DNA of 64,000 nt. Source: Bacteriovoracaceae bacterium (GTDB lineage: Bacteria > Bdellovibrionota > Bacteriovoracia > Bacteriovoracales > Bacteriovoracaceae). Under the pieces are notes generated by a model, which did not search any database, had not been told where the DNA came from, and saw nothing but the letters and a program-made list of their open reading frames with translations. Positions 34,142-41,599 of the stretch are shown here, one piece after another; position 1 is the first letter of the stretch; the number at the start of each line of letters is the position of its first letter. The stretch is taken from assembly GCA_023701435.1 (NCBI GenBank), contig JAMPXB010000009.1, positions 1 to 64,000 of the forward strand, given 5' to 3'. The position numbers and the translations under genes were made by a program.

Positions 34142-35838
34142 TGCAACAGTACTCCGGTCTACTCCAGTTTCGAATTGATCCGCTTCTTTCTCCTGAATTG
34201 AGAAAGGACCTGGATGCCGTTCTTTCTTCTTTAAAAGAAGCAGAAAGAACGGACCAGCTTAGCGCCGCTAAAACGCCTCATAAATTAACTGTCGATTTTG
34301 TCTCTGAAAATTCACTGCATTTACTTAAAGATGGTCCTGAATTTCGGATTTGTTTGCTGGATAAAAATCAAGGGCTCTTCAGTTTTGGTCAAAGTATCAG
34401 TGAGTCTCTCGCCGATGCCGTTCTTGATGACGGATTTGATTTAAAGCAGATTGAACGTTTAATCTATCCTCAATTAAAAATGCTGATCAAGAGCAAGGAA
34501 GGGGTTTTTGCCGCCTTAGGGCTTAAGAACATTCGCAAGTTTGAGAATAAGGCAAAACAGGTTACCCATAAAAGAGCAGGGGATGCCTTCACTTCGGACA
34601 CTTTACTCAGCTATGCTCAGGCACTGGTTGATCTGGAGAAAGAACTTATTCAGGCCGATGACCTGTTAAAGCTTGAAAAAGTATTGAAGCAATTTACTAA
34701 AATCAATATCGAGAAATCTAAGTTCTCTTTTATATCCAACGAGGACCTGGCCGAAATCATTCCATCTGAAAATTTCCTATTGCTTCCACCTTTTCGGGGG
34801 CAGTTTATTGGAATTGAAATGAACTGGAACGAAGACGATACCATCAAGCTCACGAAGCGGCTTTTTTTCTTCAATACCCTGGTTCATTTTTTTAAATCCC
34901 AGCAGGAAGTGGAAGATCCATTTTTTGATGAAAGACTCTGGGAAAGTGTGCTGGATAGTATTCCTTTTCCGGTGGCCCTTTTATCTCAAACAGCGGAAGT
35001 GCATCAGCACAATACTCTTTTCTCCAAACTGCGCTTTCCTCCCAGCGATTGCTTGAAGCTTGAGCTGCGCGAAAAAATAATGATCAATGATATTCCTTAT
35101 AATATCTACCGTAAGGACGTTTATCATCTGAATCAGAAAAAAATTCTCTTCGTTTTTTTCACTGAAAGCTTTTTCTTAAAAGGGGATGGGAACCTGACTC
35201 CAACTGGTCAGGAGCTGGGTATCATCAGTTCCAGTATTGCCCACGAACTTAATAATCCGATTGCTGGTATTCAAGCGGCCCTGACACTACTTCTTTTAGA
35301 CGAGGGGCTAAATCAGGAAGCAACTCAGACACTTCAGGAAATGAAGAATGGGGCCCTTCGCTGCAAACAATTAATTGAAACTTTTTTGGGCTTTTCCCGG
35401 GCCAATCCCCGCAATCTACAGCCTTTTGAATCGTCTCTTAGTCCGATTGAGATTTGCTATCAACAGGCGCAAAATCTTCTGCGCTTCAGGACTGTGGAGA
35501 GTGGGATCCGTTTTAATTTTGTCTCAAATAAGCATGCTGACTTCCGTGCAGAAGTAAATTTAAGTCTCCTGACGATGACTTTTTATCTCATTTTGGGCGA
35601 ATTAATGACTCTCTATTCCCATCAAATGCTGGTGGCGAATCGAAATCAAATAGAGAAGGTCATCAGAGGAGAGATTGTTGAGTCTTCTCAGGAAATACAG
35701 ATCCAGCTCCATGAACTCAATATTTCAACATTGAGTCTATCCAAGCTTATTCAGAACCTTCTTACCATTGAAAACCTGGTGCTTCAGGTTTCAGACTATT
35801 CTCTGCGCTTTATTTACAGTCAGTCTAAAGGTGTTTAG
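34141..35838 (+). CDS. Histidine kinase-like protein with degenerate ATPase region
   Basis: A 565-residue cytoplasmic protein. A unique N-terminal part (1-255) precedes a PAS-like segment (about 266-345, VLDSIPFPVALLSQTAEVHQHN) and a clear dimerisation/phosphoacceptor helix with His368 in SSSIAHELNNPIAGI. After the second helix the region expected to hold the HATPase domain (about 420-565) lacks recognisable N, G1 and G2 boxes: LLTMTFYLILGELM occupies the N-box position and there is no DxGxG. It may be a phosphotransfer protein or pseudokinase. It overlaps the M23 gene as TAATG and the convergent exonuclease by 14 bases. Confidence 0.85.
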   Translation: MQQYSGLLQFRIDPLLSPELRKDLDAVLSSLKEAERTDQLSAAKTPHKLTVDFVSENSLHLLKDGPEFRICLLDKNQGLFSFGQSISESLADAVLDDGFDLKQIERLIYPQLKMLIKSKEGVFAALGLKNIRKFENKAKQVTHKRAGDAFTSDTLLSYAQALVDLEKELIQADDLLKLEKVLKQFTKINIEKSKFSFISNEDLAEIIPSENFLLLPPFRGQFIGIEMNWNEDDTIKLTKRLFFFNTLVHFFKSQQEVEDPFFDERLWESVLDSIPFPVALLSQTAEVHQHNTLFSKLRFPPSDCLKLELREKIMINDIPYNIYRKDVYHLNQKKILFVFFTESFFLKGDGNLTPTGQELGIISSSIAHELNNPIAGIQAALTLLLLDEGLNQEATQTLQEMKNGALRCKQLIETFLGFSRANPRNLQPFESSLSPIEICYQQAQNLLRFRTVESGIRFNFVSNKHADFRAEVNLSLLTMTFYLILGELMTLYSHQMLVANRNQIEKVIRGEIVESSQEIQIQLHELNISTLSLSKLIQNLLTIENLVLQVSDYSLRFIYSQSKGV

Positions 35839-37135
35839 TCGGAAACTGATACCGATCGGTTTGGTTTTCGGCCAAGTTTTCAATTTTTTCCAGATAGGCC
35901 TTTTTCTCATCTTTAATATCGCTAATTCTGAGAGTCAGGTAAAGATCAGGATGCTTTGAAAGTGAGTCGTGGAAGAGGCTCAGAAAGATATCTTTGATAT
36001 CATTTTGGATGAATATTTTCTTTTTCCCTTTTTGCTGAGTCTCAAATCTTCCCACTTGTCCGGATAGGAACTGGTGAAGTTTCTTCTTATGAGAAGGGAA
36101 TTTGAATATCAGTTGTGAATAGGGAGAAAAGTTTAAAAAAGAATAAACAATAAACTGACCACTGATAAGGTGAGGAGTCACCACAAAGTCATGCTCATCC
36201 ATCAGTCTAGGGGCCGGTGGCAAAGGATGTTTAGCTTTTAAATAGTCGATGCTTTTTTTACGATAGCTTTCAGGGATCTTCACGAAATTGGCATTCATAA
36301 AGAAAAGTCCCTCAATGAAAGGACCGCACAGTCTGATGTGAATCTGGCTCCAGCGAAATTCCGATAAATAGCTCTTTAAATCTTCCACTTCCTCTTTAGG
36401 GGATTTTAGTGGAAGGATTGTCAGAATAACTCCGTTGTCACCTTTGATAGTCAGGACACATGGGTTATCTATTTTTTCCAGCGTCTCATAAACTTTAGTG
36501 AGTCCTTCATCCGCTTCAATAATGGCGCGATCAAGTTCAAATTTATTTCTTGGATAATAGAGCTGGTTCACTTTTCGAATATTCTTGCTCTCAAATATCT
36601 CCATATACTTCAAGAGAAGCATGCCGGTCGCTCTGGCATCTTCAATGGCCCGGTGGGCCTGAGAGTGGTGGATATTGAAGATTTGAGACATATAGTTCAA
36701 GTTTGAGCTCATGATGTCGGGAATCATGTACTTGGTCATGATGTTGGTACAGATGACCTTGTTTTCAAGGACCGGCCGCTGAAGCTTTTTTAAGACGCCA
36801 TTTAAAAAGGGAATATCAAATGAAGTATTGTGGGCCACCAGGATGGTATCCCCGATAAATTCAATGATCTCATCGATGACTTCTTCAACTAGAGGAGAGT
36901 GTTCAACATCGGCCTTCCTGATGCCGGTGAGCTTTTGCACAAAATCAGGAATTTCTTTCATGGGATTGACGAGAAAAGAGCGCTCTTCTGTAATCTTTCG
37001 GTTTTCGATCTTAACCATACCGATTTCAATAATCTTTTCGGTATCAGGATTTCCACCTGTGGTTTCAAGATCGATAACACAAAATTTAAGTGAGCTTAAC
37101 AGCTCACTTGAGGTAGTGAAGGCTTTTTCTTGCAT
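35825..37135 (-). CDS. DnaQ-like 3'-5' exonuclease with unknown C-terminal domain
   Basis: The N-terminal 180 residues form a DEDDh exonuclease: Asp22 and Glu24 in VIDLETTGG, the second motif AHNTSFDIPFL, and HRAIEDARATG with the catalytic histidine and last aspartate. This is the fold of DNA polymerase III epsilon and PolC proofreading domains. The C-terminal 250 residues are not recognised; the layout recalls epsilon-like proteins that carry a UvrC-type or other extra domain, but no GIY-YIG motif is seen. It is the last gene on the minus-strand nucleoside-salvage side, 41 bases after cdd. Confidence 0.85.
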   Translation of the reverse strand: MQEKAFTTSSELLSSLKFCVIDLETTGGNPDTEKIIEIGMVKIENRKITEERSFLVNPMKEIPDFVQKLTGIRKADVEHSPLVEEVIDEIIEFIGDTILVAHNTSFDIPFLNGVLKKLQRPVLENKVICTNIMTKYMIPDIMSSNLNYMSQIFNIHHSQAHRAIEDARATGMLLLKYMEIFESKNIRKVNQLYYPRNKFELDRAIIEADEGLTKVYETLEKIDNPCVLTIKGDNGVILTILPLKSPKEEVEDLKSYLSEFRWSQIHIRLCGPFIEGLFFMNANFVKIPESYRKKSIDYLKAKHPLPPAPRLMDEHDFVVTPHLISGQFIVYSFLNFSPYSQLIFKFPSHKKKLHQFLSGQVGRFETQQKGKKKIFIQNDIKDIFLSLFHDSLSKHPDLYLTLRISDIKDEKKAYLEKIENLAENQTDRYQFPTKHL

Positions 37136-37176
37136 GTAATTAAATGAGACATTCGCCTCATCCTTTTATTTAAAGT

Positions 37177-37563
37177 TTATTCCAAATGATCTGGAGTAAA
37201 AGCACAAGTGAGAAGTTCTTTAAGCTTCCTGGTTGTTTCCTTGCCCTGTTGGTCTCCGAAGGTCACTTCTAAATCTCCATCAGCAAATTCAGTCATAACT
37301 TGAAGACACATTCCACAAGGAGGCCAGCCATCCTGAGTGTAGACATAGATGCGCTTCATCTTTTTGTGGCCTTCGGAAACAGCTTTCCAAATGGCAACTC
37401 GTTCGGCACAAACTGTTCCACCGTAACTGGCATTTTCTATGTTACAGCCTTGAAATATTTTTCCATCGCTTGTTTCAACACAGGCACCAACTTTCGCCTT
37501 AGAGTAGGGAGAGTGAGATCTGGTTGAGGCATCCTGGGCCTTATCGCGTAAATCGTGACTCAT
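37177..37563 (-). CDS. cdd: Cytidine deaminase
   Basis: Deaminates cytidine and deoxycytidine to uridine forms for salvage. The small tetrameric type is shown by length (128 residues) and by the zinc site CAE (NASYGGTVCAERVAI) with PPCGMC, giving three cysteine ligands and the proton-shuttle glutamate. The ATG overlaps the punA stop by one base, so it is translated from the deoA-punA-cdd message. Confidence 0.96.
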   Translation of the reverse strand: MSHDLRDKAQDASTRSHSPYSKAKVGACVETSDGKIFQGCNIENASYGGTVCAERVAIWKAVSEGHKKMKRIYVYTQDGWPPCGMCLQVMTEFADGDLEVTFGDQQGKETTRKLKELLTCAFTPDHLE

Positions 37564-38396
37564 TAGACTTTTCCCATTCTGTTTAGCTCACTTATAGTTT
37601 CAGTCAAAACAGTAGCAAAACCAACCATGGCCTTTTCTGCCACTAACTTAACATCAGCGTGGTTTAGTTTTTCTTGTTTAATTCCTGCCGCGTAGTTAGT
37701 GATACAGGCAACTCCTGCCACTTTTAAACCTAAGTGATTAGCTGCAATGACTTCAGGAACAGTACTCATTCCCACCATATCAGCGCCAATCGTTCTGAGC
37801 ATACGGATCTCGGCCGGAGTTTCATAGGTCGGTCCCAAAACAGAGCAGTAGACTCCGCTTTTTATATCCACATGATGGTTTTTTCCGACAGTGTGAAGGA
37901 GTTCACGAAGTTCAGCATCGTAGGCATTTCCCATATCCGGGAAACGAGGTCCGAGCTCAGCGATATTTGGTCCAACTAAAGGATTTCTGCCAGAGAGATT
38001 GATGTGATCGGAAATGGCCACCAGGTTTCCTGGGTGGAACTCAGCATTGATTCCGCCTGAAGCATTAGTCAGGAAGAGATATTCAATTCCAATTGCCGCT
38101 AAAGTTCTTACCGGAAGAACGATGTCTTCCATGGCATAACCTTCATAAGCATGAAGTCGTCCTTGCAGGGCCGCAACTGTTACGCCTTTTACTTCTCCAA
38201 TAATAAGGGCACCAGAGTGACCTTCAACCGAAGTGCGTTTAAAGTGAGGAATATCCTGATAAGGAATCACCATTTTATTTTCAATCTGATCAATATAAAT
38301 ACCAAGACCAGATCCAAGAACAATCCCAACTTTTGGTTTCTTAGATATTTTTGAAAGAATAAATTGAGAGGCTTCTAAAATTTTTGTCATTGTCAT
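37563..38396 (-). CDS. punA: Purine nucleoside phosphorylase
   Basis: Phosphorolysis of inosine/guanosine-type nucleosides to base and (deoxy)ribose-1-phosphate. Trimeric PNP family features include the phosphate loop VLGSGLG, GRLHAYEG, NASGGIN and the nucleoside site GPTYETPAEIRMLRTIGADMVGMS with TNYAAG. 277 residues is normal. It lies 9 bases after deoA and overlaps cdd by one base. Confidence 0.95.
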   Translation of the reverse strand: MTMTKILEASQFILSKISKKPKVGIVLGSGLGIYIDQIENKMVIPYQDIPHFKRTSVEGHSGALIIGEVKGVTVAALQGRLHAYEGYAMEDIVLPVRTLAAIGIEYLFLTNASGGINAEFHPGNLVAISDHINLSGRNPLVGPNIAELGPRFPDMGNAYDAELRELLHTVGKNHHVDIKSGVYCSVLGPTYETPAEIRMLRTIGADMVGMSTVPEVIAANHLGLKVAGVACITNYAAGIKQEKLNHADVKLVAEKAMVGFATVLTETISELNRMGKV

Positions 38397-38405
38397 AAAT
38401 ATTCC

Positions 38406-39728
38406 TTAGCTAAGTTTCTCAATGATCAGTTTAGGTGTTTTAACCTTGGAAGCTGACATTGTGAGCACTTCTTTTAAAAATCTAGTTCTAATCGTTTCAA
38501 CAATCTCTTTTTGATGAGGGTGATGCTGAATGGTGAAAATGACTTCACCTTTCTTTACCTTGTCCCCAATCTTCTTCTTGAATGTGAAACCAACTCCATG
38601 GTCAATGATGTCGGACTTTGACTTTCTTCCTCCACCGAGTTCAATCAAGAGGAGACCAATTTTTTCATTCTGAAACATTTTAATGTATCCGGACTTTGGC
38701 GCCACAATTTCCGTCGTTATTTTTGCCATAGGAAGGAGAGAGTAGTCATCAACAACTCTTTCATCTCCGCCCTGGTTTCTCAGAAGTTTTCGGAACTCAT
38801 TCAGGGCCTTCCCTGAGGAAACCATTTCCAGTGCCTTTTTATGGGCCTTATCAAAAGTTTTTTCAACTCCTGCAATATGAATCATATGAGCAGCCAGAGC
38901 GATAGAAAGGTCGGTTAAATCTTTTGGACCATTGCCTTTCAAAGTTTCAATGCTTTCAATAATTTCATTTGAATGGCCGACTTCATTACCAAGTGGCTGA
39001 TTCATATCTGTGATAAGCGCCACGGCTTTTTTCTTAAAGCGTTTGCTGGTTGCAATCAGGCTTTTTCCAAGAGCGCGTGCATCCTTGGTTGAACGCATGA
39101 ATGCTCCGGTCCCCATTTTGATGTCAAAAACAATCCCGTTGGCACCTTCAGCGAGTTTCTTACTCATAATGGATGCCGTAATAAGAGGAATTGAGTCAAT
39201 CGTGGCGGTAACATCTCTCAAAGCGTAGATCAAACGATCTGCAGGAGCAATATCCGGCGTCTGGCCGATCAGCACCAGGCCCTCTTTATTCAGCATTTTA
39301 GAAAAATCATCCAAATCAAGAGAAGTTTTGAAGCCTTTAACCGCTTCAATTTTATCAACTGTTCCGCCGGTGTGGCCCAAGCCTCGACCGGCAATCATCG
39401 GAACTTTTACTCCAGCCGCGCTGGCAATAGGGGCCAGAATAAAGGAAGCCTTATCTCCAATACCACCGGTTGAGTGTTTATCGATAACGTTTTTGCCTGG
39501 AAACTTTAATTGTTCGCCGGACTCCAACATCGCATCAGTCAGGGAAGCGGTTTCGGCCACGTCCATTCCTTTGATAAACATCGCCATCAGCATGGCCGAC
39601 ATTTGATAGTCGGGAATTTTATTTTCTGTGAAACTCTGGATGAACCATTTTATTTCTTTGTCGGTTAGTCGACCGCCGCGTTTTTTACGGTCAATCAGGG
39701 GATAAACTTGAAAACTTTCATTTGTCAT
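38406..39728 (-). CDS. deoA: Thymidine/pyrimidine-nucleoside phosphorylase
   Basis: Converts thymidine (or pyrimidine nucleosides) and phosphate to base and sugar-1-phosphate. Diagnostic are KHSTGGIGDKASFILAP and the signature AGRGLGHTGGTVDKIEA, with the C-terminal barrel-sandwich segment GYIKMFQNEKIG. The start is the ATG at 39728 (MTNESFQVYPLIDRK), giving 440 residues as usual; the open frame extends 68 codons upstream through the promoter region and the start of the divergent gene. A GTGAG SD is present. It leads the deoA-punA-cdd salvage operon. Confidence 0.95.
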   Translation of the reverse strand: MTNESFQVYPLIDRKKRGGRLTDKEIKWFIQSFTENKIPDYQMSAMLMAMFIKGMDVAETASLTDAMLESGEQLKFPGKNVIDKHSTGGIGDKASFILAPIASAAGVKVPMIAGRGLGHTGGTVDKIEAVKGFKTSLDLDDFSKMLNKEGLVLIGQTPDIAPADRLIYALRDVTATIDSIPLITASIMSKKLAEGANGIVFDIKMGTGAFMRSTKDARALGKSLIATSKRFKKKAVALITDMNQPLGNEVGHSNEIIESIETLKGNGPKDLTDLSIALAAHMIHIAGVEKTFDKAHKKALEMVSSGKALNEFRKLLRNQGGDERVVDDYSLLPMAKITTEIVAPKSGYIKMFQNEKIGLLLIELGGGRKSKSDIIDHGVGFTFKKKIGDKVKKGEVIFTIQHHPHQKEIVETIRTRFLKEVLTMSASKVKTPKLIIEKLS

Positions 39729-39753
39729 AATCAACTCACATGTAACAACAGGT

Positions 39754-39806
39754 TTGCCAACTTTAAGATGGGCGCCTATCATAGTCATATGGATTCTTGC
39801 TGGCAA
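39754..39806. promoter_or_regulatory. Symmetric bidirectional promoter, deoA / small membrane protein
   Basis: Two near-consensus promoters are superimposed on opposite strands. Plus strand: TTGCCA at 39754-39759, 17 bases, TATCAT at 39777-39782. Minus strand: TTGCCA (plus-strand TGGCAA at 39801-39806), 17 bases, TATGAT (39783-39778). Each element matches five of six consensus bases and the two -10 boxes share the near-palindrome TATCATA. The flanking 8-bp inverted repeat GTTTGCCA/TGGCAAAC is explained by the two -35 boxes. RNA polymerase can bind only one way at a time, so output of deoA and of the 39826 gene should be mutually exclusive. Confidence 0.75.
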
Positions 39807-39825
39807 ACTAACTCCTAGGATTGGT

Positions 39826-40236
39826 ATGAAAAAAATTATTTCTGTGCTTTTAAGTTTAAATTTCTTCCTTGCCTCAGGAGCTTTTTCTCCCGTCCATGCC
39901 CAGGAATCAGAAGATGATATTATCAAAAGCACTCAAAACGATATTATGTTGGTGGCAGGAGCAGGGGCAGCTGGTGCCGTACTTGGATTGTCGACACTAT
40001 CTTTTGTTGAGACACCATCGAATCATGTTTCTAACATCTGGACTGGTGCCGCGATTGGTGTGATTGTGGGAGTGGTTTTTGTTGCCTATACCAGTGTGCA
40101 AAAGAATTCTGAGGATTTACAGTCTTCAAAAGACTTCAATTCCTTTGAAAGAATCGCCTGGCACTCTGAAAATTCTACCGATCTGACATTGCCCTCAGTG
40201 CAATTTGGCGCTCAAATTTGGCAATTAAAATTCTAA
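39826..40236 (+). CDS. Small exported or membrane protein, glycine-zipper-like
   Basis: A 136-residue protein of unknown function. The ATG at 39826 (MKKIISVLLSLNFFLASGAF) begins a signal peptide with a TAGGA SD; the longer frame starts inside the promoter. Two hydrophobic Gly/Ala-rich segments follow (LVAGAGAAGAVLGLSTLSF, IWTGAAIGVIVGVVFVAYTS), resembling a glycine-zipper membrane hairpin. A polar tail with FNSFERIAWHSEN ends the protein. It shares a bidirectional promoter with deoA and precedes nupC on the same strand. Confidence 0.75.
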   Translation: MKKIISVLLSLNFFLASGAFSPVHAQESEDDIIKSTQNDIMLVAGAGAAGAVLGLSTLSFVETPSNHVSNIWTGAAIGVIVGVVFVAYTSVQKNSEDLQSSKDFNSFERIAWHSENSTDLTLPSVQFGAQIWQLKF

Positions 40237-40252
40237 TTTAGTCCGGTTTTCC

Positions 40253-40282
40253 TTGCCATAAAATAATTGTGCTAGGTATAAG
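40253..40282 (+). promoter_or_regulatory. Sigma-70 promoter of nupC
   Basis: TTGCCA (five of six) and TATAAG (five of six) are 18 bases apart, about 40 bases before the nupC ATG. The -35 hexamer is identical to both -35 boxes of the bidirectional deoA promoter. Confidence 0.7.
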
Positions 40283-40300
40283 TTAAGGGTTTAACTTAAC
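40282..40300. promoter_or_regulatory. Operator-like dyad at nupC start point
   Basis: GTTAAG and CTTAAC are a perfect 6-bp inverted repeat separated by 7 bases, touching the last base of the -10 and covering the predicted +1. A dimeric repressor bound here would block nupC initiation. I do not see a second copy near deoA. Confidence 0.55.
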
Positions 40301-40319
40301 ACATACATTAGGACGGCTT

Positions 40320-41537
40320 ATGGATCGCTTGGTTTCCCTTATTGGCTTATTGGTCATGATTGGCATTGCTTATGCTTTGAGTGAAAGAAAGAAGGCCATT
40401 CAGTGGAGAACAGTGATCACGGGGATTATGTTGCAGGTTGTCTTTGGTCTGGTGATCCTAAAAACAGATTTTGGACGAAATGTTTTTGATAGCATCGGAA
40501 AAGGTTTCAACGCCATTCTTGGTTACACCGGTGAAGGGGCCAAATTCCTTTTTGGTGGTTTAGCTACTCCCAGCGAAAGTTTAGGCTTTATCTTTGCGAC
40601 GATGGTTCTTCCAACCATCATTTTCATGAGTGCACTCATGTCTGTTCTCTATCACATTGGAGTTATGCAAAAAGTCGTTGAAGTTGTTGCAAAGGTCATG
40701 ATGAAAGTCATGAGAACTTCCGGAGCTGAATCTCTGGCGGCAGCAGCTAATATCTTTGTCGGTCAGACAGAAGCCCCTTTGGTGATTAAGCCATTTGTGG
40801 GAAAAATGACCAAATCAGAACTTATGTGTCTAATGACTGGCGGGATGGCCACTGTAGCAGGTGGGGTTCTTGCGGCCTATGTAGGATTTGGGATTGATGC
40901 TGGTCACTTGTTGGCCGCTTCAGTGATGTCTGCTCCTGCTGCCTTGGTTTGTGCCAAATTGTTAGTTCCGGAAGTAGAGGAGTCAGTTACGGCCGGGGTA
41001 GTGAAAATTGATCTTCCAAAAGTTTCAGCAAATGTTATTGATGCTGCCGCCACTGGTGCCTCTGATGGTTTAAAGCTTGCTGTTAACGTTGCGGCGATGC
41101 TTTTGGCCTTCATCGCCCTGATCGCTATGCTTAATGGAATTCTTTCTGCCATGGGCGGATGGTTTGGATACCCTCAGCTGACTTTCGAACTGATTATGGG
41201 CTACGTGAACGCTCCGGTTGCTTGGCTTCTTGGAGTTCCTTGGGAAGATTGTTTCACTGTAGGGGCAATCCTCGGTAAAAAATTAGTTCTTAATGAATTT
41301 GTAGGTTATTTAGATTTAGTAGCGGCCAAGGCCCAAATTTCTGAACGTTCTACTATTATTACCACATACGCTCTTTGTGGTTTCTCCAATTTCTCCTCAA
41401 TTGCCATCCAGCTTGGGGGGATTGGGACCATGGCCCCAGAAAAAAGACCGACCCTTGCGGCCTATGGAATCAAGGCCTTAATCGGTGGAACACTCGCTTG
41501 CTACATGACAGCATGTATTGCCGGACTTTTTATTTGA
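40320..41537 (+). CDS. nupC: Concentrative nucleoside transporter, NupC family
   Basis: Inner-membrane cation-coupled nucleoside importer of the CNT family. The 405-residue protein has about eight membrane segments and the family substrate-site motifs GQTEAPLVIKPF and CGFSNFSSIAIQLGGIG, plus GGMATVAGGVLAAYVGFG and GAILGKKLVLNEFVGY. It lies close to the deoA-punA-cdd operon, giving a complete import-and-phosphorolysis route for nucleosides, as expected in an organism feeding on nucleic acid breakdown products. Confidence 0.95.
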   Translation: MDRLVSLIGLLVMIGIAYALSERKKAIQWRTVITGIMLQVVFGLVILKTDFGRNVFDSIGKGFNAILGYTGEGAKFLFGGLATPSESLGFIFATMVLPTIIFMSALMSVLYHIGVMQKVVEVVAKVMMKVMRTSGAESLAAAANIFVGQTEAPLVIKPFVGKMTKSELMCLMTGGMATVAGGVLAAYVGFGIDAGHLLAASVMSAPAALVCAKLLVPEVEESVTAGVVKIDLPKVSANVIDAAATGASDGLKLAVNVAAMLLAFIALIAMLNGILSAMGGWFGYPQLTFELIMGYVNAPVAWLLGVPWEDCFTVGAILGKKLVLNEFVGYLDLVAAKAQISERSTIITTYALCGFSNFSSIAIQLGGIGTMAPEKRPTLAAYGIKALIGGTLACYMTACIAGLFI

Positions 41538-41552
41538 TATAAAAAGATGTAA

Positions 41553-41590
41553 CCTGACTGTAATTACGTTTTTAAGTTTTTACAGTTAGG
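41553..41590 (+). promoter_or_regulatory. Leader hairpin sequestering the rng ribosome-binding site
   Basis: CCTGACTGTAA and TTACAGTTAGG pair as an 11-bp stem (one G-U pair) around a 16-base T-rich loop, directly before rng. The right arm contains the rng SD (TTAGGA, 9 bases before the ATG), so folding would hide it. It could also end nupC transcription, but the T-run after it is broken. Confidence 0.5.
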
Positions 41591-41599
41591 ACATTTTTC

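Noticed and set aside
39729..39932. 68-codon extension of deoA, and the plus-strand extension of the small membrane protein from 39754
   Set aside because: Both run through the shared promoter; internal starts fit the family length or signal peptide and have SDs.
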